NCBI RefSeq assembly: GCF_025602895.1
Contig: NW_026516250.1
Coordinates: forward strand, 1 to 64,000
Source of the DNA: Polychytrium aggregatum
Taxonomy: Eukaryota > Chytridiomycota > Chytridiomycetes > Polychytriales
Direction of reading: 5' to 3'
Length of the DNA: 64,000 nucleotides
The translations under genes were made by a program, and so were the position numbers. The notes under the pieces are model-generated. The model was not told the DNA's origin, did not search any database, and saw nothing but the letters and a program-made list of their open reading frames with translations. Shown here piece by piece: positions 42,305 through 51,322 of this stretch. Every line of letters starts with the position of its first letter. Within the stretch, counting starts at the first letter, position 1.

Positions 42305-43879
42305 TTAAACTGCACCCAGCCCCCATCCGACGTGGATCCAGTCGGATGCGTCCGCCAGCTTCTGCTGCTGCTCGCGGACGTGGTGGGGAAGGAACGTCTT
42401 GAACTTGGTCCGGAGGATCTGGTTGGCCTCACGCAGAGACCGCGGAGAGCGCTCGGGCCCAGAGAGGGCGGGGTTGGACTTGATGTGGCGGTAGAGGGCC
42501 AGGGCCGCGGGAAGGTGCTGGCGCAGGGTCGCCGCCCGAGTTTCTTCGGACGGGTGAGTGTTCTGGAGCGGCTGGATAAGGGCTGGCTGGCCGTAAGCGT
42601 CATGGTCGAGTGGCTGCTGACGATGCTGGGGCTCGGCCAGAGCGGGCTCCGGCAGGGTCTGCGGATGGAGCGAGGGTGAGTGCTCGTGGACGATGGCAGC
42701 CCATTTCTCCCAGAGTCGGACGGCATCAGTCGGATCGTAGCCAGCAAGGGCCAGCAGGTACATTCCCACGAGATCGGCCTCGAACTCGCAGGTGCGCGAG
42801 TGTGCGCTGATGATGTCGGTCTCGGTGCCGACGAGCATTTCCAGGGCGATCTGGAGAGGCCCCGAGAGAGGCGACGAGGCTTTGAGAGGGCCCTCTGTGG
42901 TCAGAGACGAGGCTGGTGTGTGCTGGTGTCCGTCGTCGTGCTGGTCATGGCCGTGGCTCGAATGATAGTGGTTGCCCCACAGCAGATCGGCCACGCGCTG
43001 GCCACAGGTCTTCTCGGCAGTGTGCATAGAAAGGACATGGGCGAGCTCGTGGCTGAGAATCACGGCAAGCTCGGCCTCGGACTCGGCGATGGCAGACAAG
43101 CCAGTGAAGACAAAGACCTGGCCCGAGGGCAGCACCAGGGCATTCGGGAGCGAGTCGTCCTGGACCAGGTGGACGGTCCACTCACGCAGATCGGAGATGC
43201 CGGCGGCCGCGACGAGCGAGTGGACGATGGATGAAACAAACTGGTGGGCCTCGTGCGTGGGTGGAACCAGTTTGTTGCCGTAGGCGCTGAGCAGCTCGGT
43301 GTAGCCCGTTTCGCCCAGGCGCTGCTCAATCGCTTCGTCAAAGAACAAGAACCGGCTTCGGCCAGTGAGCGGGTGCGGGTCGTAAGTGGCCGAGGCAACG
43401 GTGGCGACACTCGAGAATCCAAAGACGAGGAGGCCGGCAGCCCAGGGGAAGTGTTGTGCTGATTCTGAGTCGGACTCTGGGGGAAACCGGAATACAAGAC
43501 AAAAGATGAGTGGGATCAAATACTGGCTCAAGTGTGGGAGAGGCGTAAGGAAAGGCGGTGGATGTGGGCAACGAGCTAGCGGGCCAGCGGGCCAGAGACA
43601 GATCCGTGCTGCAAACGTCGCCATGTACGTACCCGAGTCTTGCTCGTGGTGCTTCTCCCAGTCGGGAAGGTTGCCGATCGAGGATGGAATCCAGTGGCCA
43701 AGGGGCGACGGTGAAGGCGAATGCGAAAGCGTGGCTAGTCGGCGTACGGGTCTCCAAAGCACGCAGGGAGAGGATGCAACCGCCATGACAGAGCTGGATC
43801 GAGGGGGGCTGAGGACGAGTCTGGGGCCATGGAAGTTCCGGGCCATTTTTGTCCAGGGCAGTTTGGAGGATGAAGACAT
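42305..43879 (-). CDS. OMA1: OMA1-type M48 zinc metalloprotease, mitochondrial
   Basis: Inner-membrane quality-control peptidase family (M48C). Two exons, 43879-43633 and 43476-42305, around an in-frame 156-base intron (GTACGT...CCCCCAG), give 472 residues. The Arg/Ser-rich N-terminus (MSSSSKLPWTKMARNFHG, VRRLATLSHS) suits a mitochondrial presequence. A hydrophobic segment HFPWAAGLLVFGFSSVATVA precedes the peptidase domain. Zinc site: HELAH (HExxH) in VILSHELAHVLSMHTAEK, third ligand in RTCEFEADLVGM. Family-typical LPNALVLPSGQVFVFTGL is present. A His-rich insert (HYHSSHGHDQHDDGHQH) lies between these motifs. If the intron were retained the frame stays open, so both isoforms are formally possible. 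Confidence 0.85.
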   Translation of the reverse strand: MSSSSKLPWTKMARNFHGPRLVLSPPRSSSVMAVASSPCVLWRPVRRLATLSHSPSPSPLGHWIPSSIGNLPDWEKHHEQDSGTYMATFAARICLWPAGPLARCPHPPPFLTPLPHLSQYLIPLIFCLVFRFPPESDSESAQHFPWAAGLLVFGFSSVATVASATYDPHPLTGRSRFLFFDEAIEQRLGETGYTELLSAYGNKLVPPTHEAHQFVSSIVHSLVAAAGISDLREWTVHLVQDDSLPNALVLPSGQVFVFTGLSAIAESEAELAVILSHELAHVLSMHTAEKTCGQRVADLLWGNHYHSSHGHDQHDDGHQHTPASSLTTEGPLKASSPLSGPLQIALEMLVGTETDIISAHSRTCEFEADLVGMYLLALAGYDPTDAVRLWEKWAAIVHEHSPSLHPQTLPEPALAEPQHRQQPLDHDAYGQPALIQPLQNTHPSEETRAATLRQHLPAALALYRHIKSNPALSGPERSPRSLREANQILRTKFKTFLPHHVREQQQKLADASDWIHVGWGLGAV

Positions 43880-44997
43880 GACGGCGAGACGATGATCGGG
43901 CTGGAGACAGGTGTGGATAGGCCAGGCGAGCTCGACAGCGGACTTGGAAAGGAGGCTTCAGCGGGCCGGTGGCTCTGAGCTTGTGGGTTGGAAGAGAAAG
44001 CGCCGCCGACGTGGGAGAGGGCGGGAAACAGATGTGTCAGCGCGGGGACCATGGCGGGGTCATGAGAGTTATATGGGGCACAGAGCCACACGTGACGTGA
44101 ATCATGCTGGCGAGGCGCGTGCCGGATTTGGAAGGAGTGAATCAGCGCTGACGCAAAGGGCGCTCACGGCGCGTCACTGGCGGTGAGTCAGAGAGAGAGA
44201 GAGAGCAGTGGCTGTGTCAGAGCGCCATTCAGCCAGCATGTGGCCAGGATGCATGTGGCCACCCAATCCGGCTGCATCCGGCTGCATCCGGCTGCATCCA
44301 GCACAGCCATGCCGCCATGCCACGTGCCCCCAGACACGCCGCTGGCTTGGCGCCCGCCCTGTCCGCATTTTCGATTGGCTGCGAGGCGGGCGGCCAATCA
44401 GCGCCGCGCGTGTCCGCGTCAGCAGGGACATGTGTCCTGCGATAGGAGCGCGGCGTGTGTGTGTGCGCGGCCAGAAATAGGCGATTGGCCCGCCACGCCA
44501 CAGCCGGACACAGCCGGACACAGCCGGACACAGCGACAGCGGCGCCGACAACTGCGACAATGCACAGGCGGAGATAGCGATGCGGCCACACACACACGCC
44601 ATCACACAGACTCACACACACACGCCAGCCCACGCCAGCACATCGGCTCCACACAGACTGCGGGGCGGCGGCCGCCCCAATCGGCCTTCCGCCCACCCCC
44701 AATCGCCCCCAAACGGCCTATTTGACTGACTCAGTCCTCCGCGAATGGCCTATTTGACTGCATCGGTCTCCATCGGTCTCCATCGATCTGCATCGGTCTC
44801 CATCGATCTCCATCGATCTGCATCGGTCTTTGTCGATCTCCATCGATCTGCCGAGTCGCTCTTCTTCCCCCTGAAGAGCCTCTGCTTCTGCTGCCGGCCT
44901 CGTCCCCCCGGTCGTTCTCTCGATCGCATCGGCTTCCGGCTGCCCATTCCCGTCCCTCCCACCTCCCTTCCCCAGACACACCGTCCTCGTCCCCGCC
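43880..44997. promoter_or_regulatory. Divergent intergenic region with several minisatellites
   Basis: 1118 bases between the OMA1 start (-) and the F-box-like gene start (+). It is unusually repeat-rich: CCGGCTGCAT three times at 44268-44300, CAGCCGGACA three times at 44501-44530, CA/CACACA tracts at 44586-44625, and GGCCTATTTGACTG twice (44716 and 44747). Both promoters must lie here. No gene recognised. Confidence 0.55.
44761..44850 (+). repeat. 10-bp minisatellite, nine units
   Basis: Nine consecutive decamers of the form CATCGRTCTS (R = A/G, S = C/G; one unit begins TGTC) lie about 150 bases before the F-box-like start codon. The alternation of CATCGGTCTC and CATCGATCTG gives a higher-order pattern. 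Confidence 0.9.
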
Positions 44998-47065
44998 ATG
45001 AGCACTCTCCCGCCGCGCAACCTGGACTCGTATCTGCCCAACGAGATCCTCAGCCATGTCTTCACATACCTGCTGGACCCCGAATACCGCATCCACCCTC
45101 TCGGCTTCCCGGAGCTGTGGGATCTCTCGTCCTCGGCGGCCTCGTCCTTTGCCGAGCTCGTGCGGCTCAGGGCCTATATGCGCCAGCTCTTCACCTGCCT
45201 CCTGGTCTGCAGGGCCTGGGCTGGCGTTGCCCAGCGCCTAATCTACAGCCACCTCTCCATCGTCACCGACAAGGACACCCTGCATCTGCTCGACAAGCTC
45301 TCGGCCGACTTTTTCGTGCCGCCCTCCATCACAGACCTGCCGCCACCGCTCCATCCTGCCCTTGCCCTTCCTTCGTGTCTGCTTCTCATCCGCTCCGTCC
45401 GCATCTCTGTCTCCAACATCAACATCGCCACCACCCGCGATCTGATCCTCAACCTGGGCTGCAACCTCACATCCCTGGTCCTCGTCGGCCGCATCTTTGA
45501 CGACAGTCCGCACTTTGACGCCATCGACGACTCGGCCCACGAAAGCACCAGCCTCGACTATCTGCTCACCTACCCCAAGCCGCTCTCGGTCTTTGCTCCG
45601 CTCTTCTCATGCAACTTTTCCCGTCTGCGCACCCTGGTCTTGCCCACATTGCCGGCCCACATGCTCTCGGGCCTCGCCAGCCTCCTGGCCACGGCCTCGT
45701 CCAAGGCTGCCGCAGGGGCTGCCTGGGAGTTTCCCGTGCTGCAGACTCTGGATCTGTCGTCTCTCGTAACCTGCTCCGACCAGATCGGCGACTTTGTCGT
45801 CACCACCTTTGTGCAGGTAAGCCCCCGTCGTCGAGGCTACTGTCGGCATCATGGCGATCATCGTGGCAGCGCCACCACGCTGTCTCGTATTCTCCATGGA
45901 ATCCATGGAATCCATGCTGCCAGCCAACGCATTGGCTCCAGGGGGGCACCATGAACATACCTGGCAGTGTGGTGGATGCGGCACCGCCACCCATTCGTCG
46001 ACGCATCTGCCGTCTGATTACTCCGATGCCACCACCATCAGCAACGAATGCCAAATGCCGCTCTTTTAACCTCCTCCTCCTCCTCCTCCTCCTCCTCCTC
46101 GGCTGCTCCTCGGATGCTCCTTTTGCCAGGCTTGCCCCAAGGTCCACTCCGTCTCGCTGCCCAAGGTTTCGACCGCCGCCCTCAAGCGCATTGTCGAAAA
46201 GGTCGGCCACCAGTTCAGCCATTTCCGCTGCCCAACCCTCAACTTGGTCGATGACGACGAAGCCCGCGAGATCCTCGGCCATCTGCCCAACCTCCGCACC
46301 TTCTTCATCGGCAACATGTCCACCTCCACCCTCGCTGTCCTTGCCGAGCTGTGTCCTGGACTCAGTGGCCTCTCTGTCGCCCGCGTCTCTGCAGACCCAA
46401 CGCTCAACCACACTTCCGAGCATCACCAGCAGCGCTGGCTCACCGCCCGTGTCGTCGCGCTCCTGCAGAGCCTCAAGCATCTCCGCATCGGCTTTTGGTC
46501 GGGCCTGAGCATTGAAACCTTCAAGGCCATCTTCCGCTACTGCTCCAATCTGCTGACTCTGGACATCTGGGACCGCGACCGCATCAGCGAGTCCAGCGTC
46601 CAGGAACTCTTTGTCTGCATCACCAACGCCTGCCCCAAGCTTGTCCAGTTCAGGGCCAGTAGCACCTGCTGGGACAGCAGCCTGTGCCCGATCGTCTACC
46701 TGGCCGCCCGCCTGGAGCATCTCCTGGTCATTGGCGAGGGCCTCCTGACCCTCAACAAGCGCGGCTATTGCAAGCAGACCAACGTGCTCTGCGAGCTGCT
46801 CGAGCGCCAGAACTGCACCGACATGCGTAGCCAGCGACTCGAGAACATTGCGCCTCCTCGCGGCACTTCGTCGACCTTCCGCCCCATCGCTTCGTCCCGC
46901 ATCGACATTGGCGTTCCCGGCGAGCCCAAGACCTCGTGGGCCGCACCCATCCGCCGTGCCTGCCGAGGCGACACCATCCTGGCTCAGGCTGTTGGTGAGG
47001 GCGATTACCTTGCCTTCCGCAACCGATTCATGCAGATCGGATCCGAGGCTTCTGTGGCCATGTGA
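44998..47065 (+). CDS. F-box-like leucine-rich protein
   Basis: Two exons, 44998-45816 and 46130-47065 (intron GTAAGC ... TTTTGCCAG with a long CTC tract), give 584 residues. The N-terminus YLPNEILSHVFTYLL and, after an insert, LLVCRAWAGVAQRLIYSHL follow the F-box pattern (LPxEIL...I; C+xW). The rest has irregular leucine-rich stretches: LRTLVLPTLP, LQTLDLSSL, LRTFFIGNMS, LKHLRIGFW, LLTLDIWDRDRISESSVQEL. Expected role: substrate receptor of an SCF ubiquitin ligase. Target unknown. Confidence 0.8.
46071..46102 (+). repeat. (CTC)n microsatellite in an intron
   Basis: About ten CTC triplets lie in the F-box-like gene intron, 28 bases before the 3' splice site, so the tract doubles as polypyrimidine tract. 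Length changes could affect splicing. Confidence 0.85.
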
Positions 47066-47754
47066 GCCGAATCTAGGGGGCAGCCTTGCCCTCAGCAAGC
47101 ACTGCACCCATGCACATCCCCGTGCTGTACATAGAAATCCCCCCCCCGAGCTTGCCACCAGTCGTTCGCCGACATGCGGTGACCAGCTCGACTCCCCCTG
47201 GCCCTGTCCCCACCCACCTCTTTGCTTTTTGGATCGTCTTTGCAATTGCCCATGCTGTGGTCTAGCGGCATTGCGACCTATCCAGTGTGCCTGAGCTTTT
47301 GATTTTGCCTCCACCTCCGCTGCTCGTTTGCCCTCATTTTGTTCACGCTGTGTGGCACTGTCTCGTGCCTCGGCGTCCTTCCCATCTCGGCCATGCCGAC
47401 AGATTCTCCATACCCCCGTGTGTGATTGTGCACCTGCGCTCTTCTCGAGCTTCTGCCCACGCAACGAAACGGGATACTCTACGTTTATCGCTTTTGTTTT
47501 TTTGGATGAGAATATATGCACATCCATCATTCGCATGGGCCTTTCTTCAAGCAGCCCTGTCCTCCGGCGCTGCGTCTTGGAGATCCGAAGCAGGGAGAGG
47601 TGGCCCAGTGTCTCTGCCTCCTTTGGTGTGGCTGCGGCAGGGCATCGACCGTGCATTGCCACCCCACCGATCTGGATATAAGCACTGCATCATCCGGTCT
47701 CCCCAAGTGCCATCCAGCCCCCTGCAAGTGCCATCCAGCCTCGTCACAACAACC
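47066..47754. other. Intergenic, 689 bp
   Basis: Contains a C-run at 47138-47146 and, just before the next gene, a duplicated AAGTGCCATCCAGCC (47705-47718 and 47726-47740). A TATAAG at about 47676-47681, roughly 75 bases before the ATG at 47755, is a promoter candidate. Confidence 0.45.
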
Positions 47755-48396
47755 ATGAGTTCCTCCGCGACCCCACACAGAAGCCAGCAGACCACGTCCC
47801 AGCGCCTCGACTACATCATCGTGCTCGACTTTGAGGCGACCTGCGGGCCGACCGTACCCAAGAGCGACTCTGAAATCATCGAGTTCCCCATGATCGTCAT
47901 CGACACCCAGCAACGAGCCGCCACGCACGAATTCCAGGTCTACGTCAAGCCCACGCTGCACCCGATCCTCGACGACTTTTGCACCGAGCTGACCGGGATC
48001 ACGCAGGACCAAGTTGATGCCGGCGTCAGCTTCGTTGAGGCCCTGGAACTCGCCCACGACTTTGTGCAGCCGTTTGTGAAGCAACGCAACCGAAGCGCCA
48101 TCCTCACCTGCGGCGACTGGGACCTCAAGACCATGCTGCCGCTCCAGGCCGAGCGCGAAGCGGTCCCAGTCGTAAGTCCCTTCGACAAGTGGATCAACAT
48201 CAAGAAGGACTTTGAGCTCGTCTACAAGACACGCAAGGCCGGCATGGTCCCCATGCTGAACCACCTCGGGCTTACCCTCGAGGGCCGGCATCACTCTGGC
48301 ATCGACGACTGCCGCAACATTGCGCGAGTTGCATTGGCCATGATGGATGATGGTCATGTCTTTGGAAAGCCCGGGACGATTCGCCAGAGATCGTAA
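47755..48396 (+). CDS. ERI1-like 3'-5' exonuclease (DEDDh)
   Basis: Intronless, 213 residues. DEDDh motifs in order: Exo I IIVLDFEATC (Asp, Glu), Exo II ILTCGDWDLKTML (Asp), Exo III HHSGIDDCRNIA (His, Asp). The spacing and EIIEFPMIVID, ELTGITQDQVD, and MLNHLGLTLEGRHHSGIDD fit the ERI1/THEX1 subfamily, which trims 3' ends of small RNAs, histone mRNA or 5.8S rRNA. The protein is a bare catalytic domain without the SAP domain of ERI1. Start taken at MSSSATPHRSQQ, the first ATG after the candidate TATA. Confidence 0.88.
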   Translation: MSSSATPHRSQQTTSQRLDYIIVLDFEATCGPTVPKSDSEIIEFPMIVIDTQQRAATHEFQVYVKPTLHPILDDFCTELTGITQDQVDAGVSFVEALELAHDFVQPFVKQRNRSAILTCGDWDLKTMLPLQAEREAVPVVSPFDKWINIKKDFELVYKTRKAGMVPMLNHLGLTLEGRHHSGIDDCRNIARVALAMMDDGHVFGKPGTIRQRS

Positions 48397-48815
48397 TACA
48401 TTTGCTGCAATTGCTGCCGCTGCTGCAACTAAAGTTGTTGGTGTTGGAGTGCACGGTCGCGAGACACTGTATATTCGACTCTCCGGACAGTACCGTACAA
48501 AGTGTGTCTTCTCGATGTCCATGGCCAGGTCGAACGAGTTGCTCGCCGCTTGTTTGGGACGGGCATCGGATGGTTTGGTGCTGCTGGGACACCGACAGCT
48601 GCCGAGCAAACGTGGAATAGATCCGTTTCAGGAGAAAGGGTGCTGGTGCAGTCTCTCGATGCCAGGCGCAACCGACGCAAGGGCCCGGCTACTCGTCGGG
48701 GAATCGAGTGAATCGCACTTCCCTCCCGAGATTCATGGCGCGCATCGTCAGCTTCCAACTTTCAATCGCCGTGTAGTTTCAGCACCCATCGCGGCTTTTA
48801 TCCATCCAAGTATCC
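48397..48815. other. Intergenic, 419 bp
   Basis: Contains GCTGCAA/TTGCTGC repeats just after the exonuclease stop (48404-48428). No gene or RNA recognised; promoter of the next gene presumed. Confidence 0.35.
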
Positions 48816-50788
48816 ATGGCGTTCCTCAGCAAAGCGTCATCGTTGTGGCGATCGCTCCTCAGCATTGACGAGCCTGCATTCGAGGCCGGCGGTGAGGCGA
48901 CACTGGACGACGCCTCGGCCATCCAGAGATACTTCAATGAAGAAGAAAACGTCCGGCCGGCCCTGGTAAGTGAATGCAAGCAGCAGCATGCCCATACCTT
49001 ATCCTCGACTGCATGGATGGATGGGTCTCTTGCGAGCGAATTGGGTTCGTGGGCCCACTCACATTCGTGCGAGGGGAACCAGGTGGCTGCCTCCGGAATC
49101 GAGTCTGTGCTCAATGCTTAAAGTGACTGCCGAACCTCGAATCGCGATCGATGAAATGCATCGCCGCACCTGTGTCCGCCACAGATGGGCGTTTTGTCGA
49201 TCAAGATCATCAGCACCACGCTCAAGCCTGGGCGGCACCACCGTAAGTCTCGACGAAAGGTGCCCAGTGGTGTCCGTTCGGCTGAGGAGGGAGCCCATCC
49301 CCGCTCGACTACAATCCCATCGCCGCGATCGCACACTAAATCGCAGAGTCGACCAGGGATTCTCACAGGATTCTGCAACAAGGCCTGCCAGATATCGATC
49401 CGCAACCTGGTCAAGCGGACCCGAGTGGTATCGTCTAACCGACAGGGCACCGTTGTCTGGGACCAGATCAAGCACTTCCCCGTCAAGGTCAGCGAGCGAC
49501 GGCTTCGATGGCGAAAGCAACTCGTCCGGCGCCGCTGTTCTGATTCGCACGCACGCTCGCTCGCTATTGCGACTCGGCGTGCCCTTGTTCATCTATCCTC
49601 TTTTATGCTCACAGGTCGTTCGAAACCGCCGACACCCTTACAATCTCGTCAACGTTTGTGTCCTGGGTCTTCGGTCAGACGAGCCCGAGGCCCAGAGCGA
49701 GCTCGGCAGCATCGCCTTTCATTTGCACGATGTGATCAAGGTACATCATCGCTGCCATGCGCTCCCCCCCCTCCTTCGACATCCCAGTTAACCGCTTGCG
49801 CCTCTTGCCAAACAGTCGAGCCCGGTCTCGGGCTTCTACGACCTCTGGAAGGGCAATGACCTGGTCGGTGAGATCCATCTGGAACTCACCTTCAACTACG
49901 GCTTCTTTGGATACGGCTACTCTTCGCAGCTGCGGGAAGAAGAGATCAAGCCCGAAGACCTTGTGCAGTACTCTTTGTTTCCCCGGATCAATCCGCGCCG
50001 AGAGTTTTGCGAACCCGGCGAGAACATCATGGTGGCCCGGGCGATGCCCCACCCGAGCTTCATCGACTTTAAGAACAAGGTTGCCCTGAGTTACGGTGGT
50101 GAAATCTTGGATTTGCTGAAGGAGATGGAGGCCGAGATCTATTCTCCCGAACAGTTGGTCAAGCAGCTCACACCGACCGCCAAAGTCCGTGATCAGGTGA
50201 GACCCGGTAGTGAGTGAGTGAGTGAGTGAGCGAGTGAGTGGGAGTCTCTCTCTTGCAACCACTGCGTCCAGTATTGGGAAACATGCATGCAAGCACTGAC
50301 AGCATTGATACTGCAAGTACTATTCCTCCGGCGACCGAGTCGCAAGACTGATCAACCTGCACAATCTGCTCGAGAAGAGCATGCATGTGAGTTCTGTTGG
50401 CTCAACACGATACCCATTCATGGCTTTGACGGTCAGGTCGGGTCGTATCATCGGCAACACCACCACCGCCTGTTGAATCATGTCGCAGTCAACTGTGTCT
50501 TCTTCATTCGCAAGATTTTGAGAACCTCGCCGCCCCTGATCCCCATCTCTCTTTCTCGGTGTTCATCACGCTTTGTGTGAACGAACGCTGTAGAATACTG
50601 AAGCCATCGCCGAAGGCGAAGAAGCGTGGGCCGAGGACGCCCTTCCACCCAAAATGTACACGCAGTTCGTCCATCCCAACTCGCACGAAGTCCGGCCCCG
50701 AGATAACATCATTTCGGCCCTGCTGGGAGGGAACATCCTCAAAACCAAGGAGTTCAGTAGCGATGAACTCGCCGACAAGAGGAAATGA
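48816..50788 (+). CDS. C2-domain-like protein
   Basis: Seven exons (48816-48965, 49185-49242, 49369-49487, 49615-49740, 49816-50196, 50318-50386, 50594-50788) give 365 residues with all phases consistent. Residues about 50-185 look like a C2 beta-sandwich: GVLSIKIISTTLK, CQISIRNLVKRTRVV, TVVWDQIKHFPV, PYNLVNVCVLGLR, LGSIAFHLHDVI and LVGEIHLELTFNYGFFG. The usual Ca2+-binding aspartates are not obvious, so lipid or protein binding without calcium is likely. The C-terminal half (EEIKPEDLVQYSLFP, FIDFKNKVALSYGGEILDLL, RLINLHNLLEKSMH) is not recognised. The intron at 50197-50317 contains a GTGA run. Confidence 0.65.
50207..50241 (+). repeat. GTGA tetranucleotide run at a 5' splice site region
   Basis: Eight or more GTGA/GCGA units follow the donor GTGAGA by about ten bases in a C2-gene intron. 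Each GTGAGT is itself a consensus donor, so alternative donors are available. Confidence 0.8.
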
Positions 50789-51322
50789 GGCGTCTCGACA
50801 GAGGATGGTGGTCCGTGTCGTTGTGTCCTTGAACGTACACACTGCGTCGATGATCCACACGATGCCCTCCAAAGCAGGGGCCATCGTTCTCTTTCGCCAA
50901 AGTTGCAAGGCACTTTGTTTCGCGTTGCGAAAAGGCTACCTGTATTGTCGTCATTTCCTTCGCCCATGCAAAAAATGCAGAATGGAGGTATTTCTACACA
51001 GTGAGTCTAGGGTGAGAGAGAGAGAGCTGAAGCGAAAGAGTAGTCGGAGCAAGAACCAAACAAGAGAAAAGAAACGGTCTCAACAAAGAGGGATAGAAGG
51101 AGAATAAAACAGGCTGTCGGGGTTCTTGAAAGTGGCAAATCAAAGTGAGTGGAAGCGGGCCAGTGCGTCTTGCCGAGCCATGGCGACAAGGGGCCCAAAG
51201 GGAGAAAAGTTCAGCAGAATCTGGGCAACGAAAGAGAAAGTAAATTGGGTGCGAATTGCGAAAGACAGCGCAGAATTTCCGCTGCTGTAAAGGTGTCGCC
51301 AAACAGAGGAACAAAATCCACG
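50789..51322. other. Convergent intergenic region, 534 bp
   Basis: Lies between the C2 gene stop and the XRN1 stop. GAGAGAGAGAG at 51009-51020 and AG-rich sequence up to 51110. No gene recognised. Confidence 0.4.

Noticed and set aside
45800-47662. 620-codon minus-strand open frame
   Set aside because: It is antisense to the F-box-like gene, whose exons show real domain motifs and splice sites. The antisense frame is Ala/Glu/Gly-rich low complexity, as expected opposite GC-rich codons.
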